In this document: positions 7,650 to 17,826 of the stretch, piece by piece
How positions within the stretch are numbered: position 1 is the first letter of the stretch
Layout of the letters: every line of letters begins with the position of its first letter
Source of the DNA: Candidatus Eubacterium faecigallinarum
GTDB lineage: Bacteria > Bacillota > Clostridia > Oscillospirales > Acutalibacteraceae
Direction: 5' to 3'
Length of the DNA stretch: 64,000 nt
Assembly (NCBI GenBank): GCA_019115455.1
Contig: DXDN01000005.1
Span: forward strand, 124,001 to 188,000
Program-made: the position numbers and the translations under genes
The notes under the pieces: generated by a model
What the model was told of the DNA's origin: nothing
The model's input: the letters and a program-made list of their open reading frames with translations, nothing else
Database searches by the model: none

Positions 7650-8318
7650 ATGAAAAAAGTGTTAATAACAGGCGGCGCAACCGGCATAGGTAAGGCTACG
7701 GCGCTGTTGTTTTTAAAAAACGGATACGATGTTTTTATTACGTATAACAGCACGCTCCCTGATTACGACGGCGTTGCTGCCGTTAAGTGCGACCTGTCGT
7801 CCCACGGCGATATAGAAAAGCTTTTTAAAACCGTGGGGGATATCGACGTGCTGGTGAACAATGCCGGCATAAGCCTTGTTAAAATGATAAATGATACTGA
7901 CGAAGATGATTATGACAAATTAAGCGATATTAACGCCAAGGCGTGCTTTTTTACCTCAAAGTACGCTGCGCTTTCGATGATTAAGAACCATACAGGCGCT
8001 ATAATTAACATATCGTCAATGTGGGGGCAGTGCGGGGCTTCGTGCGAGGTGGCGTATTCCATGAGCAAGGCGGCGGTAATAGGGCTTACAAAAGCGCTGG
8101 CTCAGGAACTTGCTCCGTCGGGCATTACTGTAAACTGCGTTTCGCCAGGAATAATAGACACACGCATGAACGCACAGTTTGATAAGCAGGAGCTTGAATC
8201 AGAGGTTCCCATGGGAAGACTCGGAACGCCTGAGGAGGTTGCCCGGGCGGTACTGTTTCTTGCCGAAAGTACATATATCACAGGGCAGGTAATCGGAGTC
8301 AACGGAGGCATTGTATAA
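7650..8318 (+). CDS. SDR family oxidoreductase (YmfI/FabG-like)
   Basis: TGGATGIGKA, NNAG, YSMSKAA, GGIV end; start at MKKVLITGG. Confidence 0.9.
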   Translation: MKKVLITGGATGIGKATALLFLKNGYDVFITYNSTLPDYDGVAAVKCDLSSHGDIEKLFKTVGDIDVLVNNAGISLVKMINDTDEDDYDKLSDINAKACFFTSKYAALSMIKNHTGAIINISSMWGQCGASCEVAYSMSKAAVIGLTKALAQELAPSGITVNCVSPGIIDTRMNAQFDKQELESEVPMGRLGTPEEVARAVLFLAESTYITGQVIGVNGGIV

Positions 8319-8416
8319 TTCATAGAAAAAAGTTGCAAAATAAAATTCTGATTCTTTGTAACACTTTCTTTTCCGCTTCATAGGATGGTTTAGAAACGGG
8401 AAAGGAGGTTGCGATT

Positions 8417-8545
8417 ATGGGTTGCGGATGCAATAACTTCGGTTGCGGCGGTTCTTCTTGGATCATTATCCTTATCATCATCCTTTTACTCTGCGGCGGT
8501 TGCGGTAACAATTGCGGCAATAACGATTGCGGCTGCGGTTGCTAA
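8417..8545 (+). CDS. 42-aa Cys/Gly-rich single-TM microprotein
   Basis: MGCGCNNFGCGGSSWIIILIIILLLCGGCGNNCGNNDCGCGC; strong RBS AAAGGAGG 8400-8407; terminator downstream; not in the supplied ORF track. Confidence 0.8.
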   Translation: MGCGCNNFGCGGSSWIIILIIILLLCGGCGNNCGNNDCGCGC

Positions 8546-8566
8546 TTGGATAGCATGAAACCAGGG

Positions 8567-8594
8567 GCGCTCGGTTTATACCGAGCGCTTTTCT
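8567..8594 (+). terminator. Rho-independent terminator downstream of the 42-aa ORF
   Basis: GCGCTCGG(tttata)CCGAGCGC then TTTTCTT. Confidence 0.85.
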
Positions 8595-8608
8595 TATATA
8601 TAATTTTA

Positions 8609-8652
8609 TATACTTTAATAATAGAAAAGATATACTTTAATAATAAAAAAGG
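8609..8652. repeat. 22-bp imperfect tandem duplication
   Basis: TATACTTTAATAATAGAAAAGA / TATACTTTAATAATAAAAAAGG. Confidence 0.8.
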
Positions 8653-8674
8653 ATGACTTGCGTCATCCTTTTTT
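8645..8674. terminator. Bidirectional terminator
   Basis: AAAAAAGGATGAC(ttgc)GTCATCCTTTTTT; lies at the 3' end of the minus-strand cotJAB operon. Confidence 0.8.
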
Positions 8675-8676
8675 CA

Positions 8677-8919
8677 TTAATTATCGGCATTGTCCCAGGG
8701 CCACGGGTCTTTCAGCCATTCGTCAGAATTATAGCCGTTAAGCGTAAGCGGTCCGAACTGCTTTTCGTATTCTTCCTTTGCGGCTTCATATTTCTTTTTG
8801 CAGGTGTTAAAGAGCTCCGTTGCCTGAGGATCGCCCGGATGTGTGTCAAGAAACAGTCTGTACTCGTGCATGGAAAAGCCGAGAGAGCTTATTCTTCTGA
8901 GCAATTTGCTTTTGTTCAT
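8677..8919 (-). CDS. cotJB: Spore coat protein CotJB
   Basis: LYLDTHPxD-like FLDTHPGDPQA, YGPL-like FGPLTLNGYNSDEW, C-terminal DPWPWDN. Confidence 0.9.
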   Translation of the reverse strand: MNKSKLLRRISSLGFSMHEYRLFLDTHPGDPQATELFNTCKKKYEAAKEEYEKQFGPLTLNGYNSDEWLKDPWPWDNADN

Positions 8920-9122
8920 TATTTGCCGACCATCCTTCCCATAAAAGGTTTGTTAAGCGCCGGGAATATTGTGCCGTTGTCAAGCCCTTCGTCGTTATCA
9001 TATGTGATTATCTCAAGCTGCAATGGAACATACGCCATTGTAACTGTGGCATCCTCGGGAATAGCAGTGCGTTTATCCTTTTTCAAAAAGCTGGGCTGAA
9101 AAAGGTCAACATAATTTTCCAT
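8919..9122 (-). CDS. cotJA: Spore coat associated protein CotJA
   Basis: 67 aa; AYVPLQ...GLDNGTIFPALNKPFMG typical of CotJA; 1-bp overlap with cotJB. Confidence 0.88.
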   Translation of the reverse strand: MENYVDLFQPSFLKKDKRTAIPEDATVTMAYVPLQLEIITYDNDEGLDNGTIFPALNKPFMGRMVGK

Positions 9123-9340
9123 AGTGATCTCCTTTCGTTTTACATAGCCATAAATTAGGTTCTATGCTATTTCATAATATGAAATATTTTGTTATTTGAC
9201 AAAATGCCAATAAAAATAATTAACATATAATGGTATAGGACCCGTAAAATTTGGCAATGATATTTTTGAAGATACAGTGCCGTTGACGTCAGCTCAAAGA
9301 CGGCGCTCAAAGATACAAGAATTTTATGAAGGTGATTTAA

Positions 9341-9682
9341 TTGATGATTAAACGAGGCGAAATTTATTATGCCGACCTTAGCCCGGTAGTAGGCTCTGAA
9401 CAGGGAGGGGTAAGACCCGTGCTCATAGTTCAAAACGATGTCGGCAATAAATTTTCTCCCACAGTGATTGCCGCCGCCATAACCTCTCAGAAAGATAAAA
9501 ACAATCTGCCCACCCACATTGAGGTGGACGCCAGACACTGCGGACTGGCAAAGGACAGCATAGTCCTGCTGGAGCAGGTCAGAACCATTGACAAACGCAG
9601 ACTGAAAGAAAAGATGGGCAGCCTTGACAACGGCGACATGGGAAAAGTGAATCAGGCGCTCAGCGTAAGCTTCGGTCTTTGA
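9341..9682 (+). CDS. MazF/PemK (NdoA) family endoribonuclease toxin
   Basis: KRGEIYYADLSPVVGSEQGGVRPVLIVQND...TSIVLLEQVRTIDKRRL-like; canonical PemK/MazF family. Confidence 0.95.
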   Translation: MMIKRGEIYYADLSPVVGSEQGGVRPVLIVQNDVGNKFSPTVIAAAITSQKDKNNLPTHIEVDARHCGLAKDSIVLLEQVRTIDKRRLKEKMGSLDNGDMGKVNQALSVSFGL

Positions 9683-9812
9683 CCTATAAGCAGGCGGGAA
9701 TATTTTTTCAGATATTCTTGTTTGCTTATTTTTTATATATTTTTAATTTATATTGTTTTCTTTTTTTTAGTATGATAATATAAACTCATAAATAATATTA
9801 CAGGAGAAAGCA

Positions 9813-10322
9813 ATGAATAAAATAGCAAAATTTGAAAAAGTATCCTTTGAACAGTTTGAAAAGGACTGGATGAAAAATTTTCCCGAAACTGCCGATGTTA
9901 GAGCAGTTTATGACGGAATAAAGCTCCCGAAAAGAGCGACTGTCGGCTCTGCCGGATATGATTTTTACGCACCGGCAGACATATGCTTTAAAAAGGGCGA
10001 ATCCACACTCGTTCCCACAGGAATCAGGTGTAAAATTGATGAGGGCTGGGTGCTGTCAATCTATCCCCGTTCAGGACTCGGATTTAAACACAGATGCCAG
10101 CTTGACAATACAGTCGGCATCATTGACTCGGATTATTATAATTCCTCAAATGAAGGACACATTATGATAAAAATCAGCTGTGACGCTCACGACGAGGGGC
10201 ACAAGGCGGAAGTTGCCTGCGGCGACGGTTTTTCTCAGGGCATATTCACCCAGTTCGGAATTACAGTTGACGATGAGACCGACGGTATAAGAAACGGCGG
10301 CTTCGGTTCCACCACAAAATAA
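9813..10322 (+). CDS. dut: dUTP diphosphatase-like protein
   Basis: ATVGSAGYDFYAP, YPRSGLGFKHRCQLDNTVGIIDSDYYN, GGFGSTTK: dUTPase motifs. Confidence 0.9.
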   Translation: MNKIAKFEKVSFEQFEKDWMKNFPETADVRAVYDGIKLPKRATVGSAGYDFYAPADICFKKGESTLVPTGIRCKIDEGWVLSIYPRSGLGFKHRCQLDNTVGIIDSDYYNSSNEGHIMIKISCDAHDEGHKAEVACGDGFSQGIFTQFGITVDDETDGIRNGGFGSTTK

Positions 10323-10323
10323 T

Positions 10324-11280
10324 ATGGGACACAGATTAAACCTCAGCAAGGCTTTGAGGAAACCGGTGGGTTTGTGTCTGGCGGCAATGCTCTGCTGTGC
10401 ATTGTGGGGCAGTGCGTTCCCGTTTATCAAGATAGGATATTCACTCTTTTCCATAAACTCGGCTGATACGGCGTCGCAGATACTGTTTGCAGGAATACGG
10501 TTTGCGGCAGCGGGCATAATGGTGATAATCTTCGGAAGCGTTTTGTCCTCAAAGCCTTTGGTGCCGAAGAAAGAAAATTTACCGAGAGTCGCAATTCTCT
10601 CGCTGTTTCAGACAATACTTCAGTATGTTTTCTTTTATATCGGACTTGCAAACACTACCGGCACAAAAAGCTCTGTTATAAATAGTACAAGCGTGTTTTT
10701 TGCCGTTATAATATCCTGCGTTTTGCTTAGGCAGGAACGCCTTACCGTTCAAAAAGCGGCAGGCTGTGTTATCGGCTTTGCCGGCACTGTTATAATCAAT
10801 GTGGCAGGAGCGTCTGTGGACGGCGGATTTTCACTGTTAGGAGAGGGATTTATTCTCTTTTCCTCCTTGTCCTATGCTGTGTCAACAGTGCTGATAAAGC
10901 GCTTTTCGCAGTATGAGAATACCGTTACTCTCAGCGGCTATCAGTTTGCCCTGGGCGGTGCTGTGATGATTTTGGCAGGTTTTATTTTCGGCGGAAGACT
11001 CAGTGCTGTCAGCTTAAAAGGTATTGCGCTTCTTGTGTATCTTGCGTTTCTGTCCGCCGCCGCATATACCTTATGGGGATTACTGCTAAGGTATAACGAC
11101 GTTTCAAGAGTGGCAGTTTTCGGATTTATGACGCCTGTGTTCGGCTGTGTTTTTTCAGCGCTGTTTCTTGGGGAAAGTCTGGCAGAAAACGGAATTAAAA
11201 CCGTTGCGGCACTTGTGCTGGTATGTATCGGTATCGTAATGGTTAATTATAAAAATAATAAAAGGAGGCAAACAATATGA
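10324..11280 (+). CDS. DMT family transporter (EamA)
   Basis: 318 aa, ten hydrophobic segments, EamA duplication. Confidence 0.88.
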   Translation: MGHRLNLSKALRKPVGLCLAAMLCCALWGSAFPFIKIGYSLFSINSADTASQILFAGIRFAAAGIMVIIFGSVLSSKPLVPKKENLPRVAILSLFQTILQYVFFYIGLANTTGTKSSVINSTSVFFAVIISCVLLRQERLTVQKAAGCVIGFAGTVIINVAGASVDGGFSLLGEGFILFSSLSYAVSTVLIKRFSQYENTVTLSGYQFALGGAVMILAGFIFGGRLSAVSLKGIALLVYLAFLSAAAYTLWGLLLRYNDVSRVAVFGFMTPVFGCVFSALFLGESLAENGIKTVAALVLVCIGIVMVNYKNNKRRQTI

Positions 11281-11879
11281 TTGAAAAAACGGCTGCGTTT
11301 AAGCTTAGTTACGGTTTGTTTGTGCTGACAGCCAGGGACGGAGAAAAGGATAACGGATGTATTGTTAATACTGTTTTTCAGGTTACTGATAATCCGTTTA
11401 AAATTTCAGTAACGGTAAACAAAAATAATTACACCCACGATATGATTAAGAAAACAGGTGTGTTTAATATATCGGTGCTGACTGAAAGCGTGCCTTTTTC
11501 CGTCTTTCAGCATTACGGATTCAAAAGCGGAAGAGACACTGAAAAAATCAACTCCTCCACCATGCCCAGAAGCGAAAACGGCGTAGTTTATCTCAGCGCG
11601 TTTACAAACGCTTTTATGTCGGCAAAGGTTGTTGAGGAAACGGACTGCGGCACTCACACTATGTTTATTGCAGAGGTTACTGAGGCTCAGACTCTCAGCG
11701 ACGAAAGATCAGTAACATATCAGTACTATTTTGACAATATCAAGCCAAAGCCACAGCCTCAGAAGAAAAAAGGCTTTGTGTGCCAGATATGCGGCTATGT
11801 GTATGAGGGCGACGAATTGCCCGAAGATTTTGTTTGCCCGATTTGCAAACACTCAGCAGACGCATTTAAGCCTTTATAA
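11277..11879 (+). CDS. Flavin reductase domain fused to C-terminal rubredoxin
   Basis: N-terminal flavin reductase-like region; C-terminal FVCQICGYVYEGDELPEDFVCPICKHSADAFKPL rubredoxin. Confidence 0.9.
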   Translation: MIEKTAAFKLSYGLFVLTARDGEKDNGCIVNTVFQVTDNPFKISVTVNKNNYTHDMIKKTGVFNISVLTESVPFSVFQHYGFKSGRDTEKINSSTMPRSENGVVYLSAFTNAFMSAKVVEETDCGTHTMFIAEVTEAQTLSDERSVTYQYYFDNIKPKPQPQKKKGFVCQICGYVYEGDELPEDFVCPICKHSADAFKPL

Positions 11880-11889
11880 ATAATATTGA

Positions 11890-13401
<1,512 letters not shown>

Positions 13402-13428
13402 CGATCAAAAATATAACAATATAAAAAA

Positions 13429-13457
13429 ATCCCCCGATGTTTGTTCATCGGGGGATT
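13429..13457. terminator. Bidirectional terminator between convergent genes
   Basis: AATCCCCCGATG...CATCGGGGGATT. Confidence 0.8.
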
Positions 13458-13472
13458 CTCTGTTTATACATA

Positions 13473-15662
13473 TTATTTAACTTTTATTGTTTTTACTGCG
13501 CTCCAGGAGCCGTAGGTCTTTTTACCGTTCTTCTCGGTGTAAACTCTTGTGCGTACATAGTAGTTCCTGCCGCTCTGGGCGGTATTGAGAGTTGTTGAAA
13601 GAGTGTTCTGACCCTTTACATAAACCGAAAGGAAATTGCTTGAGAAGTTGCTTGTGGTGGACCACATAACCTCATAGCCGGTGCAGGAAAACCAAGCCTT
13701 GTTCCATTTTACCGTTATGCGCTTCTTGCTGGGCGAGGTAACACTGTTCATTGTCACCATATTTAATTTGGTGGACGCTGACAGAGCGCTGCTGCAATAT
13801 CCGTTATAAGTTCCTACACTGCCTTTATAGTAAGCATAGATCTTGAACTGGTATTTGGTGTTGTTTTTAAGCCCGGTTACGCTGAGAGTTGTGTTGTTAG
13901 CTCCTTTGATATCCTTGTAAAGAACATCTTTTTTAGTTGAGGGATCATATTTAAATACCTTATAACCCGTGGCTCTTGAATTCTTAGACCAGGAAAGATA
14001 TATAACGCTGTTGTTGCTTCCTGTCGAGCGGAAATTGCTGACCTTGGCTGCACGTGTGCCGTAGGTTACACCAACCCAGTATTTTCCGTAATAAGTGGTG
14101 CCGGAAACATTTTTATAAGCTTTTACTCTAAAGGTATATTCCTGGAAGCTGTTGAGACCCTTTACGCTGATTTTGTTTGAAGTAGTGGAGCCGTATCTCA
14201 CGTACTTGCCATTTTTCATTATGTCAACATAATATCCGCTGGCTCCGGATACCTTGTTCCAAGTCAGGTCAATCTGCTTGGTGTCGCTTCCTGTAGCCTT
14301 AAGCCCGGTTACGCATGGAAGAGTATTAGTAGCTGTAGATGTACTTCCCGAACCTGAACCTGAACCTGTATCTTCGCTCGTGTCGTCGTTCGGCATATTT
14401 TTAAATACCGGAATTGAGAATGTCTTTGTTATTGACAGTATGCCGGCACTCTTATATGCGTTATAGGTGGTCTTTGACTCAGATGCAGCGGCGGCGACAT
14501 TTGCCATGTACTCGTGAGAGTAAAGAGTGTCTGATTCAGGATTTACATTGAATTTCTGAAGATATCCCGTAAACTGCGTTTTATAATTCTGGGCAATATA
14601 TTTTGCGCCGTAGTAGATTGAAAGATGCGGAGTGTACCATGGTCTTCCCCAGCCGGAGCCGCTGGTTCCGGTGTAGGTGGTACGAAGGTCACTCTTAAGA
14701 ATATATCCTACTCTTCCTGCTATGTAACCACTGGAAGTTTCAGCATAAAGCCTTACACGGTAATACTTGCCGCAGTTTGCCATCCATGTCATATATTGAC
14801 CTGATTTCAAAGTGGTTTTTGTTCCGCTTACCTTGCCTGTTGAGGAGTTGTAGTCGGAATAAAGAGTAGCGGTTTTATTTGTTCTGAGATAACCTGCCGC
14901 CCAGGCAAGTCCGTCATACGCGCCTGAATATGCGCCGATATTGTAGTAATTGTAAATTCCCTGGAACGGACTTGCAGTGCCTTTTACCGCAGTCGCTGTT
15001 GCCTTAGAGCCTCCGTTTTCCTGACGGATTTTAGATGCAAGATAATAAGCGCTCATTCCGCTGTCGTTGGCAGCTTTCATGATTGAATCGGAGTATGTAA
15101 TCTTCGATTTCATGGTAACGTAGCTTCCGGCTGTGTTGTAATATGAAATCAAGCTGTCATGCATCCATGTGCCGTCGAGTATTGCCTCTACACCCTCCTG
15201 AGTCTGAGTACCATTATATCTGGTAGATTCAAACTGGAAGATTCCTTCTTCGTTAAGGAAGTTTCTGGGGTCCATATAATATTCAACAGCTTTTTGAGAG
15301 GCTGAAACCCAGTTGCTTGCTTCCTGAATAACGTAATTGCCGTTTTTCTTGCAGCTTGAACAGTTGCAGTACATAGAAGAGCTTGTCCCTGAGCTTTTCT
15401 GAATAAGCTGCTGTGAATGGTTTTTACGCTCGCCTTTTACAGCGGTGGCAAAATCAAGATTTGTGTTTAAAGGCTCAAAAATCCAGTTTGGATATTTTTT
15501 ATGAAGAGCTACAAGCGAGTCAATGTAGCTTTCCGGGAACCCTTTGCTTCTTAATTCTGCAGCATAGTCTGCCGCCTCGGCGCTGATGTCGTTTATTGAA
15601 AACAAAGCAAAAACATTAATTATCATTACGAGTGATAAGAAAACAGATATTATTTTTTTCAC
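13473..15662 (-). CDS. Secreted cell-wall hydrolase (glucosaminidase-like) with fibronectin type III repeats
   Basis: Signal peptide; KGFPESYIDSLVALHKKYPNWIFEP N-terminus; YYLASKIRQENG; two to three C-terminal FN3-like repeats. Confidence 0.85.
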   Translation of the reverse strand: MKKIISVFLSLVMIINVFALFSINDISAEAADYAAELRSKGFPESYIDSLVALHKKYPNWIFEPLNTNLDFATAVKGERKNHSQQLIQKSSGTSSSMYCNCSSCKKNGNYVIQEASNWVSASQKAVEYYMDPRNFLNEEGIFQFESTRYNGTQTQEGVEAILDGTWMHDSLISYYNTAGSYVTMKSKITYSDSIMKAANDSGMSAYYLASKIRQENGGSKATATAVKGTASPFQGIYNYYNIGAYSGAYDGLAWAAGYLRTNKTATLYSDYNSSTGKVSGTKTTLKSGQYMTWMANCGKYYRVRLYAETSSGYIAGRVGYILKSDLRTTYTGTSGSGWGRPWYTPHLSIYYGAKYIAQNYKTQFTGYLQKFNVNPESDTLYSHEYMANVAAAASESKTTYNAYKSAGILSITKTFSIPVFKNMPNDDTSEDTGSGSGSGSTSTATNTLPCVTGLKATGSDTKQIDLTWNKVSGASGYYVDIMKNGKYVRYGSTTSNKISVKGLNSFQEYTFRVKAYKNVSGTTYYGKYWVGVTYGTRAAKVSNFRSTGSNNSVIYLSWSKNSRATGYKVFKYDPSTKKDVLYKDIKGANNTTLSVTGLKNNTKYQFKIYAYYKGSVGTYNGYCSSALSASTKLNMVTMNSVTSPSKKRITVKWNKAWFSCTGYEVMWSTTSNFSSNFLSVYVKGQNTLSTTLNTAQSGRNYYVRTRVYTEKNGKKTYGSWSAVKTIKVK

Positions 15663-15777
15663 CGATAAATCCCCCTTTTATTCTCTGTAAGATATATAGT
15701 AACACATTTGTAATAAAAATGTCAAATTATATTACGAATTGTAATATTTTTTATATTATGACAAAATGTGTTTGTGA

Positions 15778-15806
15778 TTGACAATTTATTTAAATTTGTA
15801 TATACT
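15778..15806 (+). promoter_or_regulatory. Promoter of the XRE regulator, overlapped by an inverted repeat
   Basis: TTGACA 15778-15783, 17-nt spacer, TATACT 15801-15806; IR TTTGTATA-TACT-TATACAAA at 15795-15814. Confidence 0.75.
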
Positions 15807-15839
15807 TATACAAAAGATGAGTGAAACGGAGGTGTCGTA

Positions 15840-16220
15840 ATGTCTGAACTGGCTGAACGGCTTAAATATTTCAGGAAAAAGTCGCACCTTACTCAGAAAC
15901 AGGTTGCGTCAGCTCTTGGTATGGACAGAAGTACTTATTCGTATTACGAAACCGGCGCAACAAGGCCTAAGCTTCACACTCTTCAGTCATTGGCAAGGCT
16001 TTACAACACTAATGTGGACCTGCTTTTGAATTCTCCCCATACTGAAGATGAAACAGTGCTTAACAGTCCCGACCCGTTTGAAAAATGGTATATGGACGAC
16101 AAGTTTAATCAACTGTCTGATTTTGAACAGGCAGTGCTGCTGAGAGTAAGACTCATGAATGTGGACGAAAAAAAGAAACTCTTAGAGTATCTTGATAAAA
16201 CTTTTGATTCTCAGCAGTAA
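15840..16220 (+). CDS. XRE-family HTH transcriptional regulator
   Basis: LKYFRKKSHLTQKQVASALGMDRSTYSYYETGATRPKLHTLQSLARLYNT HTH_3. Confidence 0.92.
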   Translation: MSELAERLKYFRKKSHLTQKQVASALGMDRSTYSYYETGATRPKLHTLQSLARLYNTNVDLLLNSPHTEDETVLNSPDPFEKWYMDDKFNQLSDFEQAVLLRVRLMNVDEKKKLLEYLDKTFDSQQ

Positions 16221-16257
16221 GAATCGTTGTTGAACTTTATTTGTTATATAAAAATTT

Positions 16258-16292
16258 ATCCCCCTGCTTTCTCATGCAGGGGGATTTTTTTA
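16258..16292. terminator. Terminator between convergent genes
   Basis: ATCCCCCTGC(tttctcat)GCAGGGGGAT then TTTTTT. Confidence 0.85.
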
Positions 16293-16298
16293 TTAAGA

Positions 16299-17723
16299 TT
16301 ATTGTGTTTTTTTCTTAAGTTTCTTTAACTTCTTTTCCTCTTTGATCTGTTTCTGATATTCATTTGTATCTTTGGCAAGCTTTCCGGACAGTACCAGCAG
16401 GCATATGAGGTTAGGTATAGCCATAAGTCCGTTTGCAATATCTGAGAATGACCATGCTATGTCAAGAGCAGTAACACTGCCGAAGAAAACAATTACTGTA
16501 AAGATAACTCTGTAGATATAGCATATAGTTCTGTTTTTGAAAAGGTATTCCAGCGCCTTTTCGCCCTGGTATTCCCAGCCGAGGATGGTGGACCAGGCAA
16601 AGAGAAGTATGCCGATTGATACAACTATTGTTCCGGGCTTTCCGAGTACGTTCTCAAATGCAGCGAGTGTGAGGTTTGCACCGTCCAGCAGGTTGCCGTT
16701 TGCGTCGGTTGTGCCCAGTACTCCTGATGAAGCAATAGCGAGTCCTGTAATCGAGCAAACGATTATTGTGTCGATGAATGTTCCGCACATGTTAATGTAA
16801 CCCTGCTTTACCGGGCTGTCAGTAGTAACGGAGGAGGCGGTAATGGCGGCTGAGCCGAGACCGGCTTCGTTTGAAAATACTCCTCGTGAAACGCCGTATC
16901 TGATGCTATCCATTACAGATGCGGTTATCGTTCCTGCAATTCCGCCAGCAATCGCTTTTCCGCCGAACGCCATTGACCAAATTGTGCCGAGTCCGGCAGG
17001 AATGTTTTTGTAATTAGCGAAAATTACGATAAGTCCGAATACTATGTAAAAAATAGCCATAACAGGTACAAGCACGGAGGATACCTTTGATATGGATTTT
17101 ATACCGCCGAAAATGATTATTCCTGTGAGTATCGCCAAAACAACACCCGTTACCCAGCTGGGAATTGAGAAAGTGTCGCTAAGTGAAGATGATATCGAGT
17201 TTGCCTGCGACATGTTGCCTATTCCAAAAGAAGCAAGTACCGTAAACACGGAAAAGGCTCCTGCCAGCACCATGGCGATTTTTTTGTGCTTGAAAGCGTT
17301 TTTGATGGTGTACATAGGTCCGCCGCACATCTCGCCTTTAGAGTTTGTTTCTCTGTATTTTACGGCGAGGGTGCATTCAGCATATTTGGTTGAAATTCCA
17401 AACGCAGCGGCAACCCACATCCAAACAAGCGCCCCGGGTCCGCCGGTAATCATAGCTGTTGCAACTCCCACGATATTGCCGGTTCCTATGGTGCCGGCAA
17501 GGGCTGTCATCAAAGCAGAGAAGGGAGAAATGTCACCTTTTCCTTTGTCTGTTTTCCTCGATTCGGGGCTGAAAACCATTTTTAGTGCAGACGGAAGATT
17601 GCGCCACGGCAGAAATTTCAGCCTTATTGTTAGAAATATACCAGTACCTACCAGAAGCACAAGCATTACGGGACCCCACACAAAACCACTTATGGAGTCT
17701 AAAATTTCCTGAAGCTTTTCCAT
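16299..17723 (-). CDS. Sodium:alanine/glycine symporter (AGCS family)
   Basis: ALAGTIGTGNIVGVATAMITGGPGALVWMW, GVFSNEAGLGSAAI: AGCS motifs; start at MEKLQEIL. Confidence 0.93.
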   Translation of the reverse strand: MEKLQEILDSISGFVWGPVMLVLLVGTGIFLTIRLKFLPWRNLPSALKMVFSPESRKTDKGKGDISPFSALMTALAGTIGTGNIVGVATAMITGGPGALVWMWVAAAFGISTKYAECTLAVKYRETNSKGEMCGGPMYTIKNAFKHKKIAMVLAGAFSVFTVLASFGIGNMSQANSISSSLSDTFSIPSWVTGVVLAILTGIIIFGGIKSISKVSSVLVPVMAIFYIVFGLIVIFANYKNIPAGLGTIWSMAFGGKAIAGGIAGTITASVMDSIRYGVSRGVFSNEAGLGSAAITASSVTTDSPVKQGYINMCGTFIDTIIVCSITGLAIASSGVLGTTDANGNLLDGANLTLAAFENVLGKPGTIVVSIGILLFAWSTILGWEYQGEKALEYLFKNRTICYIYRVIFTVIVFFGSVTALDIAWSFSDIANGLMAIPNLICLLVLSGKLAKDTNEYQKQIKEEKKLKKLKKKTQ

Positions 17724-17765
17724 ATCTGTTCCTTTCAAATAAAATATCCGTGATATGATATCATA

Positions 17766-17803
17766 ATACAGACCTGAAATCAAGATACAGACCTGAAATC
17801 AAG
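17766..17803. repeat. Perfect 19-bp tandem duplication
   Basis: ATACAGACCTGAAATCAAG x2, adjacent copies. Confidence 0.95.
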
Positions 17804-17826
17804 TTTGCAGCACTGTATAACCTAAT

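Noticed and set aside
9167-9538. 123-aa minus-strand ORF overlapping mazF, considered as a possible antitoxin
   Set aside because: Lies antisense to the toxin coding region; no antitoxin-like motif.
17092-17712. 206-aa plus-strand ORF in the AGCS symporter gene
   Set aside because: Antisense to a clear AGCS symporter; no RBS or known domain.
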